64,000 bases of DNA, taken from contig MU270073.1 in the NCBI GenBank assembly GCA_021432635.1, forward strand, positions 19,215 through 83,214, in the 5' to 3' direction. Position 1 is the first letter of the stretch, and each line of letters begins with the position of its first letter. The notes beneath the pieces were generated by a model. That model had not been told where the DNA came from. It saw only the letters and a program-made list of their open reading frames with translations, and made no database searches. Of the stretch, positions 24,502 to 33,869 are shown piece by piece. The stretch is from Thozetella sp. PMI_491 (lineage: Eukaryota; Ascomycota; Sordariomycetes; Chaetosphaeriales; Chaetosphaeriaceae). The position numbers and the translations under genes are program-made.

Positions 24502-25644
24502 ATGGATGCCACGGACGACGTTATCCCCACCTTTCGCGAAGCGTCACGTAGGTTGGTCCGCGAGTGGGGTTTCCTGCGTCCACGGCTCCCGTGCTCTGTC
24601 CTATCGGCGTCGGCCACCCACTGCCTCATTGAAGTTGGGGACTTCCATGTGAATACCTTTGAGCGCCTCCGCAGGGTTCTCTGCGTCAGCGACGACGAGC
24701 TCCAGGTCACCCTCGCGGAGCTCGCAGCCAACGGCGACATCGCCACGGTTCTTCCGGATCCGGGCGACGAAGCGGAGGCGGGCGAGGCCGTTTATCGCAT
24801 CACGCCGAACGGCACCGTGACCCTCGCGGCCATCAACGCTTTTGCGCAGAACCAGGTGGAGACGGCCCTCGCAACCATCTCTCCGGGCGCGAGCACCGCT
24901 ATCCTGACCGCCTTCCGGCAGTACGCCGCCGCCCTGCGCCAGGCGCGTGCTGGCTCGGCCCTCACGCCCGAGGCCACGCCGCTGCCCTCGCCTAGGGCCT
25001 CCAGCCCAGTCAGGGAAACTTCCTCGCTGCTGCTTCCGACTGCCGCCCCAAGCCCGCCCCCCTCGGAGCGGCAGGTGACCATTGTCAGTGGCTACCGCCC
25101 CGGCATTTTGGGACGCACCCTCGAGATGCACCTCGACTTCTACTCCGGGGCCGTCGGGTGGGGCGCCAAATTCGAGGAATACCTGTCCTCCAAGCTCAGC
25201 GGGCTGATGACGCGCCTGTCCAACCCCCTCAACGAGGCGTGGTGCGCGATCGAGACCACCGCCGAGGGCCGCGAGCGCATCATCGGGACTATCTACATCG
25301 ACGGAGAGAGCCTGGGGGAAGAAGGTGTCGCGCACCTGCGCGCATATGTTATGGATGACGCAGCGCGGGGGTTGGGGCTCGGCCGGAAGCTCTTCGACAG
25401 CGCCATGCAATTCGTCCGTGACAGTGGGTTCCGGGAGTGTCGTCTGTGGACGATGAGGAGCCTTGTGGTGGCAAGGCGGCTGTATGAGGGGGCCGGTTTC
25501 AAGCTGGTCAACGAGTTTTATACCGAGGAGATGGGCAATGGCATATGGAGCATGGAATATCACTGGCGGAGGGAAGAGAACCAAGCTGACAGCCCCTGCT
25601 TGGAAGACGGGAATGGGAGTGTGGCTGCGCCAGCATCAGCGTGA
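24502..25644 (+). CDS. MarR-like winged helix fused to GNAT acetyltransferase
   Basis: Intronless, 380 residues from the ATG at 24502. The N-terminal ~140 residues resemble a MarR-type winged helix-turn-helix (REASRRLVREWGFL, then HCLIEVGDFHVNTFERL and a predicted wing with VYRITPNGT). After a Pro/Ser-rich linker (about 150-195) comes a GNAT domain: an N-terminal MHLDFYSGAVGWGAKFEEYL segment, IIGTIYIDG, HLRAYVMDDAARGLGLGRK with the acetyl-CoA binding R-G-L-G-L-G loop, then LWTMRSLVVARRLYEGAGF and a final strand. This order is that of bacterial MarR/GNAT bifunctional proteins. GC content is high and similar to neighbours, so base composition does not mark it as foreign. It would be expected to acetylate a small molecule or protein amine; whether the HTH part still binds DNA or a ligand in a fungus is unknown. 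Confidence 0.85.
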   Translation: MDATDDVIPTFREASRRLVREWGFLRPRLPCSVLSASATHCLIEVGDFHVNTFERLRRVLCVSDDELQVTLAELAANGDIATVLPDPGDEAEAGEAVYRITPNGTVTLAAINAFAQNQVETALATISPGASTAILTAFRQYAAALRQARAGSALTPEATPLPSPRASSPVRETSSLLLPTAAPSPPPSERQVTIVSGYRPGILGRTLEMHLDFYSGAVGWGAKFEEYLSSKLSGLMTRLSNPLNEAWCAIETTAEGRERIIGTIYIDGESLGEEGVAHLRAYVMDDAARGLGLGRKLFDSAMQFVRDSGFRECRLWTMRSLVVARRLYEGAGFKLVNEFYTEEMGNGIWSMEYHWRREENQADSPCLEDGNGSVAAPASA

Positions 25645-25872
25645 TGGTCATGCCATCGAGGCTTTATCAAATAAAAGTATATAGCCACTTGAGGGAAAAG
25701 AAGAAAGAAAAACCACAGTCTTATACAATCGTCCGGTCGTCGCTATATCATTGGAGTCCTTTTTATCTATGGGTATCGCAGAAGTCCGTCTTACACTATA
25801 CACTCCAGCTCTCTAAACATCACAAATCCTATTTCGTCTCAGCCTCGTCAATGTTCATTCCCCAGCTCACGC

Positions 25873-26372
25873 CTATCGAAGAAAGATCCTCAGCCCCCAA
25901 ACGACCGCTGCCCAGACGCCCCAGCCAGCACACATGATGACCAGGCCGAGGACGAAGACTACCCAGCCGCGCATCTCAAAGGCCTCGGACGCCTCCATTT
26001 TCATGAGCTTGCGCTGCTTGCTGTGGTAGTAGGGCCTGCCGGTGCTCTCGTCCCGGACCAGCTCGCTCCTGTCGTCCACTGCCACGTACTGGTAGCGACG
26101 GTACCGGTAGACGAGACGATGCAGCCATTGAGGGAGCCAGCGGGATTCCTTCTCGGCGTGATACTGGGACCGCCTAGCCGAGTTGCGGTAGTCAACCAGA
26201 ACGAGGGAAATGAGAAATGTGACGAAGATGATGGGTGTCATGATAGTCTGCAATTGGTCAGAGCAAAGCTTGCTGGGGCGAGGAGACCGGAACTGGCCTT
26301 GTAGAGCGTCGGCGGCTCCTGGAGGATGGCAGCTTGTTGCCTTGCTGAAGCAGATGGTGCCGACATGGTCAT
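25873..26372 (-). CDS. Small two-helix integral membrane protein
   Basis: Two exons, 26298-26372 and 25873-26247, giving 149 residues. The intron (26248-26297, 50 bp) has a GC donor (GCCAGT) instead of GT, a CTGAC branch site and a CAG acceptor; joining there gives the smooth junction LYKTIMTPIIFVTF. Without it the first exon runs into a stop. A first hydrophobic helix spans about residues 27-42 (TPIIFVTFLISLVLV) and a second is near the C-terminus (WVVFVLGLVIMCAGWGVWAAVVW); between them is a basic, aromatic loop. Two starts are close together (26372 and 26366). I recognise the pattern as a conserved hypothetical fungal membrane protein but no function. It is convergent with the MarR-GNAT gene, 228 bases apart. 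Confidence 0.7.
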
Positions 26373-26997
26373 CTCCTATGCGGGGGCTCTCGCGGGGGCT
26401 TCTGCGGCGATGACCTCAAAGGGGGCGGCGCTTTGATGCTCTTTCGAGGATAGTGTTTCCGACGCTCCCGAAGGCTAGAGAAGCCGGTGGTCGACTATGT
26501 CGTCTGGTTCGATGTCGCCCTTGAATGGTGCAGTGAGGCAGCGGAAGAGATGGAGGCTCAAACGTGTATATAAATTGGATGATAGCAGGTGGAGCCGAGG
26601 CCGTCATACGGGGTTGCCATACTTTAATACACTGGCAAAGTTCTGCTAAAATTATCCGGGATGCGCGGTCTTGGAGGCTTAGTTGCACTGCCGACTTGGT
26701 TGGCTTGGTTGGGTCGTTCCACCAAAGGAGCGACGGGACAATGTGATTCGCGGGCTCGGCAGCACACCAAGCTGACAAAAGCATACCACTCGGGGACGGG
26801 CGGGTCCAGGGTCACAAAGAATTGGCACATTTTTTAGGTTCGAATCTGCGAGGCTCTTATTCTGCTACCAAAGTGTGAGGCGTGTCCGCGCATTGGATCC
26901 AGTCGGCCGATTCCCGCGCCGGCTAGAGAGCTACGTGTCTGCGGTCTACGTCGTGCGCACTACGGAGCCGTGGAGCCGCCCCGCCTTGGCCCCCCCC
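26373..26997. other. Short intergenic region
   Basis: It contains the promoter of the small membrane protein gene (a TATATA-like stretch at about 26566-26574, roughly 190 bases upstream) and the 3' flank of the RidA gene. I see no gene. Confidence 0.55.
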
Positions 26998-27685
26998 TTA
27001 TGGGAGCGCAATGCACTCAATCTCGACGTCGACCAGCTTGGGGAGCTGCTTGACGGCGACGCAGCTGCGGGCCGGCTTGTGGGTGAACCATTTGGCGTAC
27101 TCCTCGTTCATGGCCTGCAGATATGCGTAAGGCAGTTTAGTACCATGGTCTTGGAGGAAGCCCAAAGAAAAGTGGGAAACGTACGGCAAAGTTGGCCATG
27201 TCAGTGATGAAGACGTTGACCTTGACGACCTTCTGGATGCTCGAGCCGGCCTCCTCGAGGACGGCCTGGAGGTTCTTGATGCACTGGGCCGTCTTCTCCT
27301 GGATGGTGCCCTCGATCAGGTTGCCCTCGGCATCGCAGGGGATCTGGCCCGAGCAGTAGATGTTGGAGGGGGTCTTGATGGCCTGGGACTGTCCGGGGGA
27401 GATAGCTAGTTAGAGACCTCCATCACTTGTGCAGACGTCTGGTGCTGCTGGAGGCGAAAGGGGGTTCCTCACATAAGGGCCGGCCGCTATTTTCACGTTA
27501 GCTCTTACCTGCCTGTGCCCCTCATCACGAGAGAGGAGGGGGGGCTTCTCTGGTTACTCACGGAAGGCTGCGTTCTTGGTGAAGACGGGAGTGCCAGACA
27601 TGTTGGGCGATGTGTTGGTCGAGAATGAACGGTGTCTGGAGAGAAAGCGGAGGGCAATTGGTGAAGCTCTTCGGATGGCCAACAT
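26998..27685 (-). CDS. RidA/Mmf1-type reactive enamine/imine deaminase
   Basis: Four exons on the minus strand: 27562-27685, 27473-27486, 27185-27388, 26998-27114, giving 152 residues. The second exon is only 14 nt; without it the conserved motif PAGPYSQAIK at the exon 1/2/3 joins is lost. RidA proteins hydrolyse reactive 2-aminoacrylate and related enamines made by PLP enzymes, protecting branched-chain amino acid and other enzymes. Seen: GPYSQAIKT, IYCSGQIPCD, VFITDMANFA and, near the end, RSCVAVKQLPKLVDVEIE, with the substrate-binding Arg in RSCVAV. The first 28 residues (MLAIRRASPIALRFLSRHRS) are basic and hydroxylated, lacking acids, like a mitochondrial presequence; a second in-frame ATG at 27601 begins the mature-type MSGTPVFTKNAAF. 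Both mitochondrial and cytosolic forms could come from one gene. Confidence 0.92.
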
Positions 27686-27743
27686 CGAGACGCAGCAACC
27701 GGCGGAGAGGAGGGGGGGGGGAGACGTCCAGGAGCAAATTGAG

Positions 27744-27750
27744 CTTTATA
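27744..27750 (-). promoter_or_regulatory. Candidate TATA box of the RidA gene
   Basis: On the minus strand this reads TATAAAG, 59 bases before the first ATG (27685) and about 143 before the second. Initiation 30-60 bases downstream would place the transcript start very close to the first ATG, which could favour leaky or alternative start use. Confidence 0.4.
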
Positions 27751-28947
27751 GCTAGCTTTTACGTATAGCTCAAGCTTGCCCCTCAGCTCCGCTCATCGGC
27801 CTTAGGCCCAGCCGACTCGTCAAAGTTCTCTGTACCTGGCGGTTCAACCCTAACCCGAAGGGCGCTGAGCCTTGATATCAAAGAAAGGGGGGTTTCAGGG
27901 CGGCTGCTTTGGGCTCAATGGTGTAAATCGCTTCGCGCCGTTGCCCGATCGTTGCTCAGGAACGGTCAAGGGAGACCGTTGGGCGTAACCGAGACTGTAA
28001 AGGGGAAAGACGGGAGCCTGGCATGATGGGATTATCAAACTCCACCCCTTTCCACCGACACAAATAATCGGTTAAAAGAGCGAGCTACCATCGCTTTTAC
28101 GCAACGTCTCGAGTGCCTCAAGTGTCAGAGGGGGACCAATTCCGTCCCGAAAATGCTTGTATTGTGTGCTATCACGCCCTGTACTATGAGAATTCTATCC
28201 GTTGTACCGGCCCACAAAGGCCAAGGCTGAGAGAGATGCCTTGGTTGGGTGGAAGCGTAAAGGGCGTTCCGTAAGGAATGCGGCTCAGGGGCGTCAGCAA
28301 CCTGCTCCAAGACCCTCGGACCCAAATTAAGCCTACTCATCTCTCATCGACATGGCCGTATATTTTGCTTTTAATCATCAGTATCGTGTATGTTTGTTCA
28401 TTCAACCCATGCACCTTGGCCATTTGGAAAGGTTCGAAAAGTCCAAAGAGGAAGAAGACTAGCAAAACCTGGAGCACGTCGCAGTCGAGGTGCGATGAAT
28501 CCATTCTGGCGGCGGGGGACTGAAGAATGTGGGACACGCGTAGGAAGGCGGTTATCTTATCGGGCTGGCTTGCGGAGCTTGGGCCAGTCTGCGACGCGCC
28601 TCCCCCCAGGCCGCCACCCCCAGGGCTGAAGCTGGATCCCCATAGTTTTGCCAAGTGGCCAGAAGAGCAAAAAGCCCCTTGCTCCTGCGGTGGTGCTGAT
28701 GTCAAGGAGCTTTTTTTTCAGGGGGCATACCAATTAACCTCCCTGATATTTTTCTCTTCCATCGACTATAAGCCAACTCGGGCCCGTCCATTCTCGACTC
28801 TCCTTTCCCCTTTTGCGTTTTTCAATTCAGCCTGCTCCCACTGCTCTCTCTTTTGTCCCCCCCCTCCTCACCCCTTTTGTTAGCTACCCCAATTCACTGA
28901 CGGAGTAGCACGGCTGCTCGTTCTCGTGGCACTTGTCAAGGAACGAG

Positions 28948-29144
28948 GTGAGTTTCCCCCCCGTCGTCCCTTGTCTAGCGTCTTTGAAGATCTGTCCGGG
29001 TGAAGCCTCCATCGGACGGGACACATTGTCACGTCTGTGCCTAGCTAGGGCATTTTCTTCCATCCCCTGCGCATCTCGGTCTTGCTTTCCGTTGCTATCA
29101 AACCCGCGCCCACATCTCGCTGACTTCCGCGCTCCCACCTGCAG
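28948..29144 (+). other. Probable 5' UTR intron of pmt4
   Basis: Donor GTGAGT after GAACGAG, a branch-like GCTGAC, and acceptor CCTGCAG 25 bases before the pmt4 ATG define a 197-bp intron in the leader. It is longer than the coding introns here (about 50-100 bp), which is common for leader introns. No transcript data are available. Confidence 0.55.
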
Positions 29145-29169
29145 TTGACCTCGGAGAGTGCCTTCCATC

Positions 29170-31615
29170 ATGGCGACGACGCCTCAGGGCAGCTTGCGCC
29201 AGAGGAACGTGCCTGGCGCGAGCAAGAAGTCCAAGGACAAGGATGGCAGTAGCTCAGACGTCGAGCTCGACAAGCTCGCCAAGGCGAACGCCCAAGCGGC
29301 GGCTTCGGGATCGGAGCGTGACTACAAGATCGTCTTCGCCTTCGTCACCGCCCTCGCCTTCCTGACGCGCTTCTGGGGCATCAGCCATCCCAATGAGGTC
29401 GTTTTCGATGAAGTCCACTTCGGCAAGGTACGGGCCCTTGGCGCCGCTCGTTGACTCGTAACGAGAAGGAGCTAATATATGCTGGTGCCACAGTTCGCCT
29501 CCTACTACCTCCAGCGAACCTACTTCTTCGACGTCCACCCGCCCCTCGGCAAGCTCCTCTTCGCTTTCATGGGCTGGTTGGTGGGATACGATGGACACTT
29601 CCACTTCGAGAACATTGGCGACTCGTACATCGCCAACAAGGTCCCGTATGTGGCGTTCCGCGCCCTGCCCGCCATCTTGGGCGCCCTGACTGTGTCGGTT
29701 ACCTACCTGATCATGTGGGAGTCCGGCTACAGCCTTCCCGCCTGCATCGTCGCCGCCGGTCTTATCCTCCTCGATAACGCCCACATTGGCCAGACCCGCC
29801 TGATCCTCCTCGACGCCACCCTGGTCTTCGCCATGGCCTGCAGCCTGCTCGCTTACATCAAGTTCTACAAGCTGAGGCACGAGCCTTTCTCCCGCAAGTG
29901 GTGGAAATGGCTGATCCTGACGGGCTTCGCCCTGTCCTGCGATATGGCCACCAAGTACGTTGGTCTCTTCGCCTTCATCACCATCGGATCTGCCGTCGTC
30001 ATCGACCTCTGGGAGCTGCTTGATGTTAAGCGGCCCGGTGGCGCGCTGGACCTCGTTGAGTTTGGCAAGCACTTTGCCGCTCGCGCTTTCGGTCTGATCT
30101 TGATGCCCTTCCTCTTCTATCTGTTTTGGTTCCAGGTCCATTTCGCCATCCTCACCCGCTCGGGCCCTGGTGACGACTTCATGACCCCCGAGTTCCAGGA
30201 GACTCTGAGCGACAACGTTATGCTCGCCAACGCCATCAACATCAACTACTACGACACCATCACCCTGAGGCACAAGGAGACCAAGGCCTACCTCCACAGC
30301 CACACCGACCACTACCCGCTTCGCTACGATGACGGCCGTGTCTCCAGCCAAGGCCAGCAGGTCACTGGCTACCCGTTCAACGACACCAACAACTACTGGC
30401 AGATCCTCCCCGTCGAAGAGAACCAGAAGATGGGCGTCACCGTCCGGAACCACGAGCTCGTCCGTCTCCGCCACCTGGTGACCGACACCTATCTCCTGTC
30501 GCACGATGTTGCCTCGCCCTACTTCCCCACCAACCAGGAGTTCACCACCATTGCCCACGACAACGCCTACGGCGACCGCGCCGCTGACACGCTCTTCGAG
30601 GTGCGCATTGAGCACGGCAAGCCTGGCCAGGAGTTCAAGAGCATTTCCGGCCACTTCAAGCTTATCCACAACCCCAGCAAAGTCGCCATGTGGACGCACA
30701 CAACGCCCCTGCCCGACTGGGGCCACAAGCAACAGGAAATCAACGGCAACAAGCAGATCACGCCCAGCTCCAACGTGTGGATCGTCGAGGACATCCCGTC
30801 CCTGACTGAAGACGACAAGCGCCGTGTCAAGGATGAGCGCAAGGTCAAGACGCTGCCCTTCCTCCAGAAGTGGTTCGAGCTGCAGCGGTCTATGTTCTGG
30901 CACAACAACCAGCTGACCAGCAGCCACCCGTATGCCTCGCAGCCATACCAGTGGCCCTTCCTGCTCCGTGGTGTCAGCTTCTGGACCCAGAACGACACGC
31001 GCCAGCAGATCTACTTTCTGGGCAACCCCATCGGCTGGTGGATTGCCAGCAGTGTTCTCGCTATCTACGCCGGCATCGTCCTGGCAGACCAGTTCTCTCT
31101 CCGCCGTGGCATCGACGCTCTAGATCATCGTAAGTCCCTTTGAGCTTACGCCCCTTGCAAAAGCCTCCCTCGTTCTAACTCCGTGCTCAGGGACCCGATC
31201 GCGCCTGTACAACTCTACGGGCTTCTTCTTCCTCGCCTGGGCGACGCACTACTTCCCCTTTTACGTCATGGGCCGACAGCTCTTCCTGCACCATTACCTC
31301 CCCGCGCACCTGGCGTCCTGCCTAGTGACGGGTTCGCTCGTTGAGTTTGTCTTCAACGTCGAGCCCACTCCTGAGGCTGACACAGCCCGCTCGGGTAAGA
31401 AGGGCCCCGCGGCCCCCAAGCGTCACCTGACGGCGCGCGAGCGGTTTGCTGGCCAGAGTATGCTGCCTTCGTGGATCGCCACGATCGTGGTGCTTGCCTT
31501 GGTCCTCGGCGGCTGGTACTTCTTCCTGCCACTCACGTACGGCTACCCGGGTCTGGACGTGGACCAGATTCTGCGCCGGAAGTGGCTGGGTTACGATCTG
31601 CACTTCGCGAAATAG
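29170..31615 (+). CDS. pmt4: Protein O-mannosyltransferase, PMT4 subfamily
   Basis: Three exons, 29170-29427, 29494-31129 and 31191-31615, giving 772 residues. PMTs transfer mannose from dolichyl-phosphate mannose to Ser/Thr of secretory proteins in the ER membrane; PMT4 members act as homodimers and prefer membrane-bound clients (family knowledge). After an ~50-residue cytosolic N-terminus (QGSLRQRNVPG...), the first luminal loop carries the catalytic Asp-Glu in VVFDEVHFGKFASYY and the FFDVHPPLGKLL motif. A luminal MIR region spans about residues 330-520 (YDTITLRHKETKAYLHSH, RVSSQGQQVTGYPFND). The C-terminal part has several helices with THYFPFYVMGRQLFLHHYLP. The YDTITLRH and GYPFNDTNN wording and FASYYLQRTYFFDVHPP point to PMT4 rather than PMT1 or PMT2. 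Start chosen at the ATG just after the leader intron. Confidence 0.95.
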
Positions 31616-33869
31616 ACGACCAGCAAGGTGTAGCCGCTCGATCCTTTCACCATACACGCGCTCAAACGCGCACACAAACTCAACTCTGCCCAGGAGGTGG
31701 GCATCTCTTTTATTTGTCTCGCTTTTCATAGGACGGCGCAAGAGAAGATGTAAGATACAGCTCGCTTCCGAGCAACCGGGGACGGAAGGCGGAGTGGGCG
31801 ACTTCAGTCTGCTAGAGCTGTAGGTTTGCTTGGTATTCGGGTGGCACCGCTGGAGAGAAAGGAAAAGGAAAGGATGGCATCGTCGGATGGTTGATACAAA
31901 AGCACGTTGGCGCTGTCCCCTTTCCTCCGGTAGTAATCTAGCATCCAAGGGGCATCTCTGTGCACGGCAACGAGAATTTCAATGATAAACCATGTGTGAA
32001 GCCAATGTGATGCTTGATAAATATCGCATTCAAGTGCTATAGCTATATATCTACCCGTGCACTATTCTACGAATCGTCCGATTCGAGCCTCTCGAAGATA
32101 AGCAGAAGGCTATGGGTTGATATAGCCAACCCAAATATTGAAGATGGATATCAGCTCCGAACATAGCTCCGGACATAGCTCCCGGGACCAGCGAGAAAAG
32201 AGCTTCAAGATGGCCATGGCTCTTCTGCGCCCCGGACCTTCTTCAACGCAATCATAAGCTAGTCCTTCCCAAGAGGCATCGTCCAGGTCAGCTCACTCAA
32301 GCAGGTGACCAGGCACTTGCTAGGACACATAATAGACGGCCGACGGGCCATGAGTGAGGAGACCGCCAACATCACATCAAGCCCTGTCATTCTCAAAGTC
32401 AGCAATCGTGTTTCCGCAAACGATATCCTGCACGACCAAGGAGAGAACGGCGAAATCTCATCAGAAACCCAGAGTGTAAGCACCACCATCCCCACCCACC
32501 GGCCGCCCGCCGCGCCACGCGCCCCGCGAGCATATGACGATGCACGCGTTCCCGGCCCCACGGGGCTGGGATGGGCGCGGACACACGAGCGGCGGCGAGC
32601 CTGGGGGGCGCCCCCGCGCGTCCCCGGAAGGAGACGGGACGACGCCCCGAGGAGGTTCAGACGGCTCTTCCTATTGCTTGAATTGAGGGTTGCAACCGGC
32701 GTTGCGAAGATCATCATGTACGAGAGGAGGGGGGGACGGCGCGTGTGCGAGCGTGCAACGGGTTGGGGGCGTGGGATGGAAACTCACAGGTGTGCAAAGA
32801 ACCCCATGTGGCGAGGAGCTTGTCAGTGTCGGCTTGACTGCCTCGATGGTTTTGAGACCAGTCCCTTTGGCAGTGTGCAATCTCGGCCGCGGGCTCCCAC
32901 CCGGGAATCTGCGGCCGCTAGAGCAAAAAAACATCAATTCAGTGATACGATTCTCACTCGTAATCTTCTGGCCGTAGTAGGGGCCCGACGTAGCCCGACG
33001 CGGCGTCGGCCGCCCTGGAGCGTCTGACCTGGCCAAAAATGAAAGGGCAAGAAAAAAGTAGAACAAAAAGTCGGAGTGGTGGTGGTATGGTAGAAATTTG
33101 AGCTGGCCCCACACGTCAGTGTGGCAGCTGCACACAGCTGAAGCGAAGCGTTGGCTCCTGACTGGGGCCTACCACCTCCAGGAAATTGTAATGGCCCAGG
33201 ACGGCAGCGCTAGGGCTCGTCAAGGTGGGAAGCATCCCCAGAGTCCTTGAAATCGAGGTAGTAAGGGCTCCTGGTCCGCGATAGCACTCAGACGACGTAC
33301 TGAGAGCTACTGGTGCATCCGGGCCATGGGCAGCAGACAACCCAAAGGCTTTTCTTCTCTTCCACGGCACTTGTCGAATCACACCAGCCTCGATCGACTT
33401 CGCATGCGCTAGGCGTTTAAGACGGTATATCTGGTAAAGATATGGGAACCCTATGTCACATTCGGGGCATGCGCAATAACACATTGCTGGATCAAGATTC
33501 GTATACGTGTGTATATTGTTGGCATCATGCCACAGTGATCAAGTTTTGTTTCGCATCACCAAGGAAGGACTATATAGCTTCTTGATCGTCTCTGCAATTT
33601 CATCTGCTCGGTGCAATTCTAGAAAGCTATCATAGAATGAGAGAAGATGGGGAAGCAAAAAGCGAAATGAAGCCAAAAGAGACAGCTACTATTGGATACA
33701 CGACGACAGATGGCAAACTGAGAGCCCGTATGTCATTCCCTAAACTCAGATCCAGATCTTCAAATCTCTTCCTTCCTCTGCTCAAAGAGGTCTTTCATAA
33801 CATCATAAGCATAGACAACGCAAGTCCAGGGAAGTTTTCCTCGCCGGTTCGAAGGCCAAGCTCCTCAGA
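31616..33869. other. Intergenic, pmt4 to C2H2 regulator
   Basis: No gene is supported. Isolated exon-like pieces exist: on plus, an open piece starting MSEETANITSS at 32350 and ending at a GTAAGC donor-like site (32475); on minus, a piece bounded by a TCTAG acceptor (near 32923) and a GTGAGT donor (near 32790). Neither extends into a domain or a consistent multi-exon model. A 12-bp direct repeat lies at 32153-32182. A 122-codon minus-strand frame at 33116-33484 has no recognisable domain. Confidence 0.5.
32153..32182. repeat. 12-bp direct repeat, 2.5 copies
   Basis: AGCTCCGAACAT, AGCTCCGGACAT and AGCTCC follow head to tail with a single mismatch. Short minisatellite in the pmt4 3' flank. Confidence 0.8.

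Larger units (their letters stand above)
27686..29169. other. Divergent promoter region, RidA and pmt4
   Basis: No protein gene is supported in the 1.5 kb. A probable 5' UTR intron of pmt4 occupies 28948-29144. The remainder shows pyrimidine-rich promoter-like sequence at about 28740-28880 and nothing else recognisable. Confidence 0.55.

Noticed and set aside
24601-25584. 327-codon frame antisense to the MarR-GNAT gene
   Set aside because: No domain; the sense strand encodes recognisable MarR and GNAT parts.
26836-26850. GGTTCGAATC, a T-arm-like sequence of a tRNA
   Set aside because: Flanking bases do not form the 5-bp T stem, and no anticodon arm or acceptor pairing is found upstream.
29254-30927. 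557-codon open frame antisense to pmt4
   Set aside because: Same antisense artefact; pmt4 has a complete domain structure on the plus strand.
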